NCBI GenBank assembly: GCA_030123525.1
Contig: CP126125.1
Coordinates: 3,162,001-3,226,000, forward strand
Length of the DNA stretch: 64,000 bases
Direction of reading: 5' to 3'
From: ELB16-189 sp018266435
GTDB lineage: Bacteria; Bacteroidota; Bacteroidia; Cytophagales; Cyclobacteriaceae
Shown here: positions 34,315-44,458 of the stretch, in pieces
Layout of the letters: each line of letters begins with the position of its first letter
Numbering within the stretch: position 1 is the first letter of the stretch
Notes under the pieces: model-generated
What the model was told of the DNA's origin: nothing
Seen by the model: only the letters and a program-made list of their open reading frames with translations
The model's database searches: none
Made by a program: the position numbers and the translations under genes

Positions 34315-35348
34315 TGGATATTTTAGCCTACCTTTGCCCAAAGTTTCAAAAAAAAACCATGCGAACCGGCAAAGAACTGATTACTTACAGTAAACTCTTC
34401 AGCAATGAAAACAGAAGCCGTAGTTGGTTTGAGTTTCTTATTACTGTAGCCTTAGCCATCATTTGCATTATTATATCCTTCTCAACCAGTTTGCCTTTAA
34501 TTATCCGAATTGGCTCTAGCATTTTGTGCGGACTTACGTATGTACGGCTTTTTGTTATTTACCATGACTACGAACACCGGGCCATTCTTCAAAACTCGGC
34601 ATTGGCTCATGCCAGTATGATCTTAGTTGGCATTTATTTGTTAGCACCTGAAACAATATGGAGCCGCACTCATGAACATCACCATAACAACAACTCTAAA
34701 CTGACCATGAGCGGAATAGGCTCCTACCCTACTGTAAGCAAAACGTATTATTTACGGTTGAGTAAAAAGCAAAAAACGCTTTACCTTATTAACCGTCATC
34801 CGCTTACCATATTGCTGGGCTACTTCACCTTATTCATTTTTTGGTTGAACCTTAAATCATTTTTTCAAAGTCCGGCTAAGCACATTGATTCACTGATTGC
34901 CTTGGTTCTTCACGCTACCCTCTCATCGGCAACGGTATATTTTTTCGGATGGCCAACCTATTTCATCGCCTGCTTTTTTCCTTTTTTTCTCGCCTACGCT
35001 ATTGGGGCCTATTTATTCTATTGCCAGCACAATTTTCCCGGGGCAAAATTTAAAGAAAACCATGACTGGACTTACAGCAATGCTGCACTCACCTCCACCA
35101 GCCACATGTTAATGAGCCCGGTAATGAATTGGTTTACCGGAAACATTGGCTATCATCATGTGCACCATTTGAACTCACGTATTCCGTTTTACCGGCTAAA
35201 AGAGGCCTTGGCTACCATGCCTGAGCTGCACCAAGTAGCCACTACATCCCGGCATCCAGCAGATGTTTACCGCTGTTTGCGTCTTAAACTTTGGGATGAT
35301 GAGCACCAAAACATGATTACACTGAATCAACTCTCAACTGCCTATTAA
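34311..35348 (+). CDS. Membrane fatty acid desaturase
   Basis: 345 aa with several membrane helices. Three histidine boxes are present: HDYEHR near 85, HEHHHNN near 121 and YHHVHH near 281, which bind the diiron centre. This is the layout of the FA_desaturase family (acyl-lipid or acyl-CoA desaturases and some hydroxylases). ATG at 34311 overlaps the acyltransferase stop by 4 bp; a second ATG follows directly. The product introduces a double bond or hydroxyl group into membrane acyl chains; position and substrate are unknown. The 3' end overlaps or abuts the symporter gene. Confidence 0.9.
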   Translation: MMDILAYLCPKFQKKTMRTGKELITYSKLFSNENRSRSWFEFLITVALAIICIIISFSTSLPLIIRIGSSILCGLTYVRLFVIYHDYEHRAILQNSALAHASMILVGIYLLAPETIWSRTHEHHHNNNSKLTMSGIGSYPTVSKTYYLRLSKKQKTLYLINRHPLTILLGYFTLFIFWLNLKSFFQSPAKHIDSLIALVLHATLSSATVYFFGWPTYFIACFFPFFLAYAIGAYLFYCQHNFPGAKFKENHDWTYSNAALTSTSHMLMSPVMNWFTGNIGYHHVHHLNSRIPFYRLKEALATMPELHQVATTSRHPADVYRCLRLKLWDDEHQNMITLNQLSTAY

Positions 35349-36555
35349 TAATACTTTAGAAAAAATACGAAAGGTTCTTACCAACCTCGCCTTTCAAGTA
35401 CTTCTGGCCATTGTAGCCGGTATAGCCGTTGGGCATTTCGTCCCTGATCTGGGAGTGAAAAGTGAAATCATCGGCAAGATGTTTGTCAACGTTCTCAAAT
35501 TATTTATAGGCCCGATTATTTTTCTCACCATTACACTGGGTATTGCCGGCATGGGTAACCTGAAAAAAGTGGGGCGCATAGGTGTAAAGGCATTGGTCTA
35601 TTTTGAAGTGGTTACCACACTCGCCCTGATCATTGGCATATCCGTAGCTCTGATCATTAAGCCCGGAGAGATTGACAAAACCGGACTGTCAATTCAAGAT
35701 GTTTCTACCATCAAAAAAAATGCTGACGAAGGGTTTAATTGGCTCAAATTCTTTATGGCCAATTTCACATTGCAGGTATTGGTGGCTGCAATCCTTTCAG
35801 GAATAGTTATCAGTTACTCAGCTCAACGTGAAACAATTTTGGGCTGGCTTGAGAAATCATCACAAATCGTGTATAAGTCACTTCGCCTGGTGATGTACCT
35901 CGCTCCTCTTGGAGCATTTGGTGGCATTGCCTTTGCCGTTGGAAAATTTGGCCTGCATTCGCTCTTGCCCTTAGCCAAGCTGATGATTTGTGTGTATATC
36001 ACCATGGCATTGTTTGTATTTTTAGTGCTTGGCACCATACTCCGTTTCTACCGTGTGCGGGTGCTTACATTCTTAAAATATATTAAAGAAGAAATTCTGA
36101 TTGTACTGGCTACTTCTTCTTCTGAAGCTGCGCTACCATCACTTATGAAAAAACTGGAGAACATGGGGTGCAGCAAACCCGTGGTGGGGTTGGTAGTACC
36201 CACTGGCTATTCATTCAACCTTGATGGCACCTCCATATATCTATCCATGGCGGTTTTATTTATTGCTCAACTGTATAATGTAAGTCTATCATTTACTGAG
36301 TTGGCTACCATTATCGGCATATTAATGATTACTTCAAAAGGAGCCGCTGGAGTAACCGGAAGCGGATTCATTGTACTGGCTTCTACACTTACAGCTATTC
36401 ATAAAATACCGGTTGAGGGGCTGGCCTTTTTACTGGGCATCGATAAATTTATGAGTGAAGCGCGCGCCATTACTAACATCATCGGCAACGGAGTAGCTAC
36501 GCTGGTCATTTCAAAAAGTGAAAAAGAACTTGAATCCCCGGTAAACGCCCGGTAA
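35338..36555 (+). CDS. Dicarboxylate/amino acid:cation symporter (DAACS), non-canonical start
   Basis: About 405 aa. The first GTG in frame (35455) would remove the first helix, because the codons before it encode NLAFQVLLAIVAGIAVGHFVPD, the standard N-terminus of the family. The frame opens after a stop at 35323-35325, and between there and this helix no ATG, GTG or TTG exists. Candidate starts are CTG 35338, ATT 35344 or ATA 35365; the position given is the longest of these. The core contains the serine-rich loop ATSSSEAALPSLMKKLENMG, the VPTGYSFNLDGTSIYL helix and GFIVLASTL, as in GltP/DctA transporters. It should import glutamate, aspartate or C4-dicarboxylates with Na+ or H+. It follows the desaturase with overlap or minimal gap and converges with the GH57 gene 4 bp away. 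Confidence 0.88.
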   Translation: MPINNTLEKIRKVLTNLAFQVLLAIVAGIAVGHFVPDLGVKSEIIGKMFVNVLKLFIGPIIFLTITLGIAGMGNLKKVGRIGVKALVYFEVVTTLALIIGISVALIIKPGEIDKTGLSIQDVSTIKKNADEGFNWLKFFMANFTLQVLVAAILSGIVISYSAQRETILGWLEKSSQIVYKSLRLVMYLAPLGAFGGIAFAVGKFGLHSLLPLAKLMICVYITMALFVFLVLGTILRFYRVRVLTFLKYIKEEILIVLATSSSEAALPSLMKKLENMGCSKPVVGLVVPTGYSFNLDGTSIYLSMAVLFIAQLYNVSLSFTELATIIGILMITSKGAAGVTGSGFIVLASTLTAIHKIPVEGLAFLLGIDKFMSEARAITNIIGNGVATLVISKSEKELESPVNAR

Positions 36556-36559
36556 ACGA

Positions 36560-38962
36560 TTAGCTCACCTTCACGCCCAGGTTCATACCCAACAACGCAA
36601 ACTGATCGTGCCACTCCTGCGTAGGCTGGTGGTGTCTTTCCTTCGACATTTCAAAATAAAGGTTCTGACTTTTGTGAAGGTTCGGATCGAGATTAAATTT
36701 TTCTAGCAACGGAAACAGACGGTTCAAGCGGCTCAACCTTTTGATGTTGTCATGCTCGCTGTTGATGCGTTTTAATTCGCGCCAAATACTTTCACCCGCT
36801 AACCGCGATAACTTATCAGGGTCTTCAATTTTAAGATTCCAATGCTCTAATTCTGACGAAATACGTTCGAGTTCTTTGATGTTGATTTTTTCTGAAGTAA
36901 AGTTTTTAATTAAATCAGCATTCAGTACATATTCAAACGTAGTGCGGTATGTGTTGGGAATCGGCAGCCCGTTGTTTGCCAATGCCGTGATCAATGGGTA
37001 ATCGCTGTTGTAACTTTTGCGCAGCGAACTTTCCAACTCGGCCATTCGCTCTTGTGAAATAAACTCAAGAATTTTTCTTTTCTCATCGCTAAACAATTGC
37101 CAGATCGTATATTTTTCAGGCCCAAAATACATTTGCATGGTGCCGATCACATCACCCAGGCGGCTTTCTTCAAATGCCTTCACCATTCGAAACTGCATAC
37201 CGGCAAAATCATCAGACTCCATGTTAATGGAAATATTGCCGATAAGGTTATGCTTGCCCAGGTAAATAACCGCAAAGGCAAATTTTCTTTCTGATAAAGT
37301 TACCTGCGACCGGACGGTGATCATTCCCACAGCCAGTTTTTGTTCTCCGGCTGCTTTTTTTATAATGGATTCGCTCGCCACGGCATAGTTAAAAATGGTG
37401 AGTGTTTCAGGTTCTTCTTCAAAAATAGAAGACATGGCAAAATGCATCCCTACTCTTTTCAAATTTACAAGCGAAGGCATTACACTCTTTTCATAGACTT
37501 TGGCGGCATTTCCAAATTGAGACAAGTTGCTCGGTACCGCCTCCAGCCTTTTCAAAAATTCTTCTTCCCAGTTGGACTTATGCAGTTGATTGGCCAGTTG
37601 AATAACCCGGCAAGCGTATTGCAAGATCTGGGTGGTTTCAATGCCCGACACTTCATCAAAAAACCAGCCACAACTGGTGTACATCAGCATGGCATTGCGC
37701 TCCATTTCCATCAAATACAAAACCTTGGTAGGCTGCACATTTTCAAGTGCATGAGTGCGGAGAAAATTTTTTACTGTATGATCATTTCGTTTAAGCACAA
37801 CACTCACATAATCCAACCGGGCGCGCCACGGGTCATTTAAAATCTGAACGGCTTCTTTCTCAAAAACCTCAAGAGTGGCATCGCGAAGCCAATCTAGTGC
37901 TTCGCGCAAGGGTTTTCTCCATTTCTGGTTCCAGTCTGTGTGCCCACCGGTATGGCAGCCGCAATCATTGCGCCACCGCTCAACGCCATGTACACAACTC
38001 CACGAACTATTTTCAATGATTTGTACTTCTTCAGTGGGGGGAAATAAATACAAAAACTGCCCATAGTTGGTGAGGGTTACGCTTTCTTTTTTTTCAATAA
38101 AGTCAAGACAGTAAGCCAATGCCATATCGCCATATTTGTGGTGATGGCCATACGTTTCACCATCGGTGGCCACGTGCACTAACTGCTCGCCCGTATGTTG
38201 GGTATCAATCGCTCCCAGCAATGTTTCGGCAAACCTTCGGCCATCGTTCAATAATCCATTGAACGCTATGGATTGAGAAATATCGCCATCATAAAAAAAC
38301 AAATCAATTGAATTACCCGAAGGCAAATGACACCGGTAAGGGTGCCGCGTATTGAGGGTGCGCTCATTCACTTCCTGCCACTCCGTATCACCTGCTTTTC
38401 GTATGGCTTTGGCTTGCCGTGGGGCAAGCAGGGTAAACTTGATGTTATGCTTAGCCAACACTTCAAGCGAATCAGTATCTACGGCTGTTTCGGCCAGCCA
38501 CATCCCTTCGGGCTTGCGGCCAAAACGCATTTCAAAATCGCGGATGCCCCAAACTATTTGCGTTTCCTTGTCACGTGCATTGGCCAGCGGCATAATCATG
38601 TGGTTAAACACCTGGGCAATAGCCGACCCGTGCCCGCCAAAGCGTTTAATGCTAGTCTTATCTGCTTCCAGAATGGCATCGTAAGTTTCTTTGGCATTTA
38701 CTTCCATCCACGAAAGCAATGTAGGTCCAAAATTGAAACTGATCTTCGAATAATTGTTGGTAATGTTTCGTATCACCTGTTGTTCGTCAAGAATCCGCGA
38801 GGTGGCATTGGGTTCGTAACATTCTGAAGTGATGCGCTCGTTCCAGTCGTGGTACGGATGAGCTGAATCCTGCACTTCAATTACTTCCATCCAGGCATTT
38901 TCGCGAGGAGGTTGATAAAAATGACCGTGGATGCAAACAAAATGATTGATGGAATTGGACAT
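36560..38962 (-). CDS. GH57-family glycoside hydrolase with DUF3536
   Basis: 800 aa, cytoplasmic. The N-terminus VCIHGHFYQPPRENAWMEV is the first conserved GH57 motif (HxHxYQPP type). FGPTLLSW and later GMWLAETAVDTDSLEVLA (the region of the catalytic glutamate, here Glu in WLAETAVD) and ATDGETYGHHHKYGD follow. The C-terminal half is the helical DUF3536 found on a subset of GH57 proteins. GH57 includes alpha-amylases, 4-alpha-glucanotransferases and branching enzymes; this subgroup is poorly characterised. It lies upstream of nothing but downstream of the glgB-treS-glgE run (153-bp gap), so alpha-glucan remodelling is likely. Confidence 0.88.
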   Translation of the reverse strand: MSNSINHFVCIHGHFYQPPRENAWMEVIEVQDSAHPYHDWNERITSECYEPNATSRILDEQQVIRNITNNYSKISFNFGPTLLSWMEVNAKETYDAILEADKTSIKRFGGHGSAIAQVFNHMIMPLANARDKETQIVWGIRDFEMRFGRKPEGMWLAETAVDTDSLEVLAKHNIKFTLLAPRQAKAIRKAGDTEWQEVNERTLNTRHPYRCHLPSGNSIDLFFYDGDISQSIAFNGLLNDGRRFAETLLGAIDTQHTGEQLVHVATDGETYGHHHKYGDMALAYCLDFIEKKESVTLTNYGQFLYLFPPTEEVQIIENSSWSCVHGVERWRNDCGCHTGGHTDWNQKWRKPLREALDWLRDATLEVFEKEAVQILNDPWRARLDYVSVVLKRNDHTVKNFLRTHALENVQPTKVLYLMEMERNAMLMYTSCGWFFDEVSGIETTQILQYACRVIQLANQLHKSNWEEEFLKRLEAVPSNLSQFGNAAKVYEKSVMPSLVNLKRVGMHFAMSSIFEEEPETLTIFNYAVASESIIKKAAGEQKLAVGMITVRSQVTLSERKFAFAVIYLGKHNLIGNISINMESDDFAGMQFRMVKAFEESRLGDVIGTMQMYFGPEKYTIWQLFSDEKRKILEFISQERMAELESSLRKSYNSDYPLITALANNGLPIPNTYRTTFEYVLNADLIKNFTSEKINIKELERISSELEHWNLKIEDPDKLSRLAGESIWRELKRINSEHDNIKRLSRLNRLFPLLEKFNLDPNLHKSQNLYFEMSKERHHQPTQEWHDQFALLGMNLGVKVS

Positions 38963-39115
38963 GGAACTACGGAAGTAAACTCAGTAAACGTTAATGAATA
39001 ACCTAAAAAAATGAGATGGAAAGGTAATAAAATCGGGGCGACTTTTAGTACGCATTCTGTGAAATACCGACTTCATTTTATAACCAGGACAATAAAATTA
39101 CAATCCCCTGCATCA

Positions 39116-41074
39116 TCAACTCTCCAGTTCAAACTCACTCTGCTCTTCATTTAGTTTCAATACTGTAACTGCGAGCGGTGGCAAAATAACCGACAGCGAA
39201 TAATCTTTGTTGTGGTATTTTACCGGAGAGGTATGCAGCAATCCGGGGTTGAGCACTCCGCTACCCGCGTATGCAAGATTGTCTGAGTTAAACACTTCTT
39301 TCCAGGTGCCGCGCGTGGGTACTCCAATGCGGTATTGGTGACGAACTTCAGGAGTGAAATTACAAATCACAAGTAATGAATCATTGGGGGTATCGCTCTT
39401 GCGCATATACACCATCACACTATTCTCACGGTCAGAATAATCAATCCACTCAAAACCCTTATCTGAAAACGAGTAATGATGCAATGCCTTTTCGGATTTA
39501 TAAAGGTTATTCAATTCTTGAATGAGTTTAAATATGCCTTTATGCGGATCGTACTCCAGCAAATGCCAACTGATGCTTGAGTCATGATTCCATTCGCTGG
39601 TCTGTCCAAATTCACCGCCCATAAAAAGTAGCTTGGTGCCGGGATGGGTAAACATGTACGCATACATTAACCGAAGGTTGGCAAATTTTTTCCAGTCATC
39701 GCCCGGCATGCGCCCGATCAGTGAACCTTTACCATGCACCACTTCATCGTGCGAAAGTGGCAGCATAAAATTTTCGGTAAAGGCATACATGATGCTAAAG
39801 GTGATCTCGTTTTGATGGTACTTGCGGTAAACCGGATCCTCTTTAAAATACCGGAGTGTATCGTGCATCCAGCCCATCATCCACTTTTGACCAAAGCCTA
39901 ATCCACCCAAATACGTTGGTCTGGACACCCCCGGCCAGGCCGTTGATTCTTCAGCTATCGTAATTACATCGGGGTAATTAGCATAAACAGTTTCGTTAAA
40001 TTCTTTTATAAACTGAATTGCTTCCAGATTTTCATTGCCTCCATATTGGTTAGCAATCCACTCACCTTCTTTACGCGAATAATCCAGGTACAGCATGGAA
40101 GCCACCGCATCTACCCGTAGCCCGTCAATGTGAAACTGATCAAGCCAAAACAATGCATTGCTGATCAGAAATGAGCGTACTTCATTGCGCCCATAGTTGT
40201 AAATGTAGCTGCTCCAGTCGGGATGAAATCCTTTGCGTGGGTCGGCATGTTCGTACAAATGTGTGCCATCAAATTTAAAAAGACCGTGTGCATCGCCCGG
40301 AAAATGCGAAGGCACCCAATCGAGAATAACTCCAATGCCGGCCTGATGAAAGGCATCTACCAAAGCCATGAAATCTTGTGGAGAACCAAAACGACTGGTT
40401 GGGGCAAAATAACCCGTTAACTGGTACCCCCATGATCCAAAAAATGGATGCTCCATCACGGGCAAAAATTCTACATGGGTAAAGCCTGCTTCTTTTACAT
40501 AAGGAACTAATTCGTGAATCAGTTCACAATAGCTGAGTGACCGGTTGCCTTCTTCGGGTTTTCTCTTCCAACTGCCTAAGTGAACTTCATACACGGAGTA
40601 CGGTTGCGATTTACCGGTTATTTTTTTTCGTTGCTCTAGCCAGGCATGATCATTCCATTCATACGGTTGCTGCCAGATTATTGAAGCCGTGCGTGGAGGA
40701 ACTTCAGCATAACGTGCAAACGGGTCGGCTTTTTCCAGGTACTCGCCCGTGTTAGAGGTAATAGCATACTTGTATGCTTCGCCACTGGGCAAGTTGGCAA
40801 AAAATCCTTCCCAAATACCAGACTCATCCCACCGGGCACTTAGTTTATGCTCGCTGTTTTGCCAATGGTTGAAATTACCGATTACCGAAACAGCCGTAGC
40901 ATTTGGTGCCCAAACTGAAAAATAAATTCCACGTATTCCGTTATGTGTTATCTCATGCGAACCCAGTTTTTCGTACAGTTGATAATGTTTACCTGAGCGG
41001 AAAAGGTGTATATCGAAATCGGTAAGCAGACTGTACGAGTCTTTTGTTACTTCAACCTGTTTTTTCTTTTTCAT
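39116..41074 (-). CDS. glgB: 1,4-alpha-glucan branching enzyme
   Basis: 652 aa. A CBM48 domain (GIRGIYFSVWAPNATAVSVIGNFNHW) precedes the GH13 barrel: VILDWVPSHFP, nucleophile Asp in GLRVDAVASMLYLDYSR, acid/base Glu in TIAEESTAWPGV, and the third Asp in LPLSHDEVVHGKGS, which is the branching-enzyme version of this motif. The C-terminal beta domain is complete. The enzyme makes alpha-1,6 branches in glycogen-like alpha-glucan. It follows the treS-maltokinase gene (60-bp gap) in the same direction and would branch the linear chains made by GlgE. Confidence 0.96.
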   Translation of the reverse strand: MKKKKQVEVTKDSYSLLTDFDIHLFRSGKHYQLYEKLGSHEITHNGIRGIYFSVWAPNATAVSVIGNFNHWQNSEHKLSARWDESGIWEGFFANLPSGEAYKYAITSNTGEYLEKADPFARYAEVPPRTASIIWQQPYEWNDHAWLEQRKKITGKSQPYSVYEVHLGSWKRKPEEGNRSLSYCELIHELVPYVKEAGFTHVEFLPVMEHPFFGSWGYQLTGYFAPTSRFGSPQDFMALVDAFHQAGIGVILDWVPSHFPGDAHGLFKFDGTHLYEHADPRKGFHPDWSSYIYNYGRNEVRSFLISNALFWLDQFHIDGLRVDAVASMLYLDYSRKEGEWIANQYGGNENLEAIQFIKEFNETVYANYPDVITIAEESTAWPGVSRPTYLGGLGFGQKWMMGWMHDTLRYFKEDPVYRKYHQNEITFSIMYAFTENFMLPLSHDEVVHGKGSLIGRMPGDDWKKFANLRLMYAYMFTHPGTKLLFMGGEFGQTSEWNHDSSISWHLLEYDPHKGIFKLIQELNNLYKSEKALHHYSFSDKGFEWIDYSDRENSVMVYMRKSDTPNDSLLVICNFTPEVRHQYRIGVPTRGTWKEVFNSDNLAYAGSGVLNPGLLHTSPVKYHNKDYSLSVILPPLAVTVLKLNEEQSEFELES

Positions 41075-41134
41075 CAGTTACTATTTTTGGTCAGCTATGC
41101 TGATGGGTAGTTTACCCTTCAACATTATCCTTTA

Positions 41135-44100
41135 TCATTTTTTACTCATCTCTTTTGCCAGCAAGTATCTGTCTACCTGATACAAGATTCCGCGCAAAGG
41201 GATGATTACCCAATCGGGTCTTCCATTCAGTTCGTAGCCCAGTTCATAAACAGCCTTCTCCAACAAATAAACACGCATCAATATTTCATCTTGTGCCGAA
41301 AGGTTTTTACCCATTCCCATTTTTTCCATATAGGCTCCCATGTAAAACCGGCTCGCATAATGCTGCCATTGATCTGCCCATTGGCTGAGCAAAGCCAGGT
41401 CCTGCTCGCGGTAATTTTCGTTTAACAGAATTTTTCCGAATGCGGCATAATGAAAGGAGCGCATCATGCCGGCTACATCTTTCAATGGGTTTTTTTTCAA
41501 CCTGCGTTCACTGAAGCTAAACCCGGGTTCACCTTCAAAATCGATAATGACAAAATCCTTACCGGTAAACAGCACCTGCCCCAGGTGATAATCGCCATGG
41601 ATTCGGGTTTTAATGGAATCGAGTTTCACTTTATAAATCTCACCGAAACACTCCAGAATTGTTTCTTCAGAGGCTAATACATTTTTGGCCAATGCTTGTG
41701 ATTCAAAACCTAATTTATTAAGCGACTGTTGCAAAAGTTTTAACCTGTCGCGCACCAGTTTGCGCAGCGATGAGTACAGTGACCGCTGGTAATTGGGGGT
41801 GAAATATTCAGGAGAAAAAGCCGGATTGGTTTTATCAGAAGCCAGCGCCAGGTGCATTTCGGCTGTGCGTTGGCCTAACCGGACTACGCGCTCGTAAAAG
41901 CCTGTTCCGATAAATTCCTGGATCAATTCCGGAGCTTCGTCAAACGTGATTGAAGATTTATTTACCAGCTTGGGCAGTTTTTCTTTTTTTGCCTTAGCCA
42001 TGACTCGCTCATAAAAACGCCCTACCGAATCGGTGGTCATTACCCAACTGTCTCCCTGGTTTTCTACTTTCTCCTGCAATAACCCAAATACCATGACTTG
42101 CCCATTGTTGTCGTGGTACTCAATGCTACCGGCATATTTGGGTGAGTTACGAAAATTGGTGTTCTCTGAAAGGAACCGGATAATCTCCAGATCAGGGTTA
42201 ATTTCTCTTTCTATTTTACGATAAAATTTAAAGAAATATTTATCATTATATATTATTGACGTATTGCTCTGCTCTGCTTTTAGTATCTTGGAATCAACCT
42301 GTTCAGAATTCAGTTTAACAAACACGCTTGAGTTAAACTCCAGCGTACCTTCGTCAACTTTCATGCGTACTTTTCGATCCATGGCCTGAAACAGAAAATC
42401 GCGGAAACCCTTATCATAACTACTGTCGACAAGGAAGCCGGTTTTTCCCTGAAAATCAGCCCGGCATATCACGCTTTGTGCCGTGTACTCCACTTTTTCG
42501 AACAGCGAATCAGACGAAGCAAAATAAATCGGCAGAAAATACAACTCGGGCAATCGCTGCACATAATGCACTTCAATAATGGAAAGGTAATGCATTTCGC
42601 CATCCGCTTTTACGGGGATCAATTGATTGATACTTACTTTACTAATGGTTTTGGCCTTGCCGCCAAACCACCGGCATTTGCGTATAAAGTTTTGCAAAAC
42701 TTTACGCTCCAGAAATCGCACATTTTCATAATCAGAAAATGTACGCTCCCACGATAAATCAGATTGAAACAAGGGCAACTCGCCCGAAGCGGAAGAAGAT
42801 TCTTTTTTTTCGACCGTATCAATCTGAAACCAGAAATAGCCGTATGGCCCAATCGTGATGGGGTACTCTCTATCTACACTATTTTTAAATCGGTTTTGAC
42901 TGAATACTTCTGTTACATCACAATTTTTATAGGCTGAAAAATCCAGTGTGGTGGCTTGAGAAAATTGTGAAAGGTTGGCTACTACCACTACCCGCTGGTT
43001 TTTATAACTCCGTGCAAAACAAAGAACTTTAGCATTGCTGCTTTCAATAAAAGAAAGATCTCCGCGCCCAAAAATGCCGAGCCGTTTACGCATAGCTACT
43101 ACGTGCTTGATCCACCAGATCAGCGAAGAGGGGTTTTCGTCCTGGGTAGTAACATTGACTGACTCGTACCGGTAGGCCGGGTCGGTGATCACGGGCAAAT
43201 AAAGTTTTTGCGGGTTAGCCGAAGAGAATCCCGCATTCAAATTCATGTTCCATTGCATTGGGGTGCGTACGCCATAGCGATCGCCTAAGTAAATATTATC
43301 ACCCATGCCTATTTCATCGCCATAGTAAATAACCGGAGTGCCCGGCAGCGAAAACAACAGTGTATAAAGCAGCTCAATTTTTCTGCGGTCATTATTGAGC
43401 AAGGGAGCCAGCCTTCTGCGAATACCAAGGTTGTGTTTAGTGTTTGGATCTGTAGCATACGCTTTGAAGAGGTAATCTTTCTCTTCCTCAGTTACCATTT
43501 CTAAACCGATCTCATCATGGTTGCGCAAAAAAAGTGCCCACTGGTTTACATCAGATGTGACGGGAGTCTGATCAAAAATATCGATGATGGGGTAATTGTC
43601 TTCCGTGCGTAAACTCAAGTATAACCGTGGCATCAACGGATAATTAAAGCACATGTGGCATTCATTGCCTTTGCCAAAATACTCGGCTGCATCTTCCGGC
43701 CACAGGTTGGCTTCGGCTAGTAGAATTTTATTTTCATAATGGTTATCGATGTAGGTTCTGAGTTTTTTTAAGAACTGGTGTGTCTCGGGCAGGTTTTCAC
43801 TGCTGGTTCCCTCTTTTTCAAATAGAAACGGAACCGATGACAGGCGAAATCCATCCACACCCATTTTAAGCCAATAATCAATCACCTTAATCATCTCCAG
43901 TTGCACTTCGGGGTTCTCATAATTCAACTCAGGCATGTGCCGGTAGAAGCGGTGCCAGTAGTAGGCTTTGGCTTCATTGTCCCACGTCCAGTTAGAAGGC
44001 TCTATGTCAGGAAACAACAGGCGCGCATCTTTGTATCTTTCAGAGGTGTCGCTCCACACGTAATAATTTTTGTAGCGTGAACCCGCCCGTGCTTTTCTTG

Positions 44101-44458
44101 ATTTTTGAAACCAGATATGCTGGTCGCTGGTGTGGTTGAGAATCAATTCGGTAATCACGCGCATACCGCGGGCATGGGCCTCTTTTAGAAACTGCCTGAA
44201 GTCGGTCTGCGTTCCATAATCCGGATGGATTGAGGTGTGATCAGAAATATCATACCCGTCATCTTTTAAAGGCGAATCAAAAAAAGGCAACAACCAAATG
44301 GTGTTGATGCCAAGGTCTTCCAGGTAATCCAGTTTGGAAGTCAGCCCAGCGAAATCGCCAATGCCATCGGCATTGCTGTCGCTAAAAGCCCTGACGCTTA
44401 CTTCGTAAATGATAGCGTCTTTAAACCAAAGGGGGTCATTTTTGATTAGGCCAGGCAT
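41135..44458 (-). CDS. treS: Trehalose synthase (maltose alpha-D-glucosyltransferase) fused to maltokinase
   Basis: 1107 aa. Residues 1-550 are a GH13 TreS: DAIIYEVSVRAFSDSNADGIGD, ITELILNHTSDQH, nucleophile Asp in GVDGFRLSSVPFL (Arg-Leu follow, with Asp one turn before), acid/base Glu in ILLAEANLWP, and FLRNHDEIGLEM. Note that the expected GFRLDAVPYL carries Ser in place of the nucleophile Asp (GFRLSSVPFL), which is striking. Residues about 600-1100 are a maltokinase (Pep2/Mak): CRWFGGKAKTISK cap, kinase motifs HGDYHLGQVLF and VIIDFEGEPGF. The fusion usually turns trehalose into maltose and then maltose 1-phosphate for GlgE. Starts share one base with the glgE stop (TAATG). If the serine is real, the TreS half may be impaired. 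Confidence 0.9.
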   Translation of the reverse strand: MPGLIKNDPLWFKDAIIYEVSVRAFSDSNADGIGDFAGLTSKLDYLEDLGINTIWLLPFFDSPLKDDGYDISDHTSIHPDYGTQTDFRQFLKEAHARGMRVITELILNHTSDQHIWFQKSRKARAGSRYKNYYVWSDTSERYKDARLLFPDIEPSNWTWDNEAKAYYWHRFYRHMPELNYENPEVQLEMIKVIDYWLKMGVDGFRLSSVPFLFEKEGTSSENLPETHQFLKKLRTYIDNHYENKILLAEANLWPEDAAEYFGKGNECHMCFNYPLMPRLYLSLRTEDNYPIIDIFDQTPVTSDVNQWALFLRNHDEIGLEMVTEEEKDYLFKAYATDPNTKHNLGIRRRLAPLLNNDRRKIELLYTLLFSLPGTPVIYYGDEIGMGDNIYLGDRYGVRTPMQWNMNLNAGFSSANPQKLYLPVITDPAYRYESVNVTTQDENPSSLIWWIKHVVAMRKRLGIFGRGDLSFIESSNAKVLCFARSYKNQRVVVVANLSQFSQATTLDFSAYKNCDVTEVFSQNRFKNSVDREYPITIGPYGYFWFQIDTVEKKESSSASGELPLFQSDLSWERTFSDYENVRFLERKVLQNFIRKCRWFGGKAKTISKVSINQLIPVKADGEMHYLSIIEVHYVQRLPELYFLPIYFASSDSLFEKVEYTAQSVICRADFQGKTGFLVDSSYDKGFRDFLFQAMDRKVRMKVDEGTLEFNSSVFVKLNSEQVDSKILKAEQSNTSIIYNDKYFFKFYRKIEREINPDLEIIRFLSENTNFRNSPKYAGSIEYHDNNGQVMVFGLLQEKVENQGDSWVMTTDSVGRFYERVMAKAKKEKLPKLVNKSSITFDEAPELIQEFIGTGFYERVVRLGQRTAEMHLALASDKTNPAFSPEYFTPNYQRSLYSSLRKLVRDRLKLLQQSLNKLGFESQALAKNVLASEETILECFGEIYKVKLDSIKTRIHGDYHLGQVLFTGKDFVIIDFEGEPGFSFSERRLKKNPLKDVAGMMRSFHYAAFGKILLNENYREQDLALLSQWADQWQHYASRFYMGAYMEKMGMGKNLSAQDEILMRVYLLEKAVYELGYELNGRPDWVIIPLRGILYQVDRYLLAKEMSKK

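Noticed and set aside
37340..38827. Several plus-strand frames of 110-166 codons opposite the GH57 gene
   Set aside because: GH57 and DUF3536 motifs on the minus strand cover the whole stretch; the antisense frames have no signals or domains.
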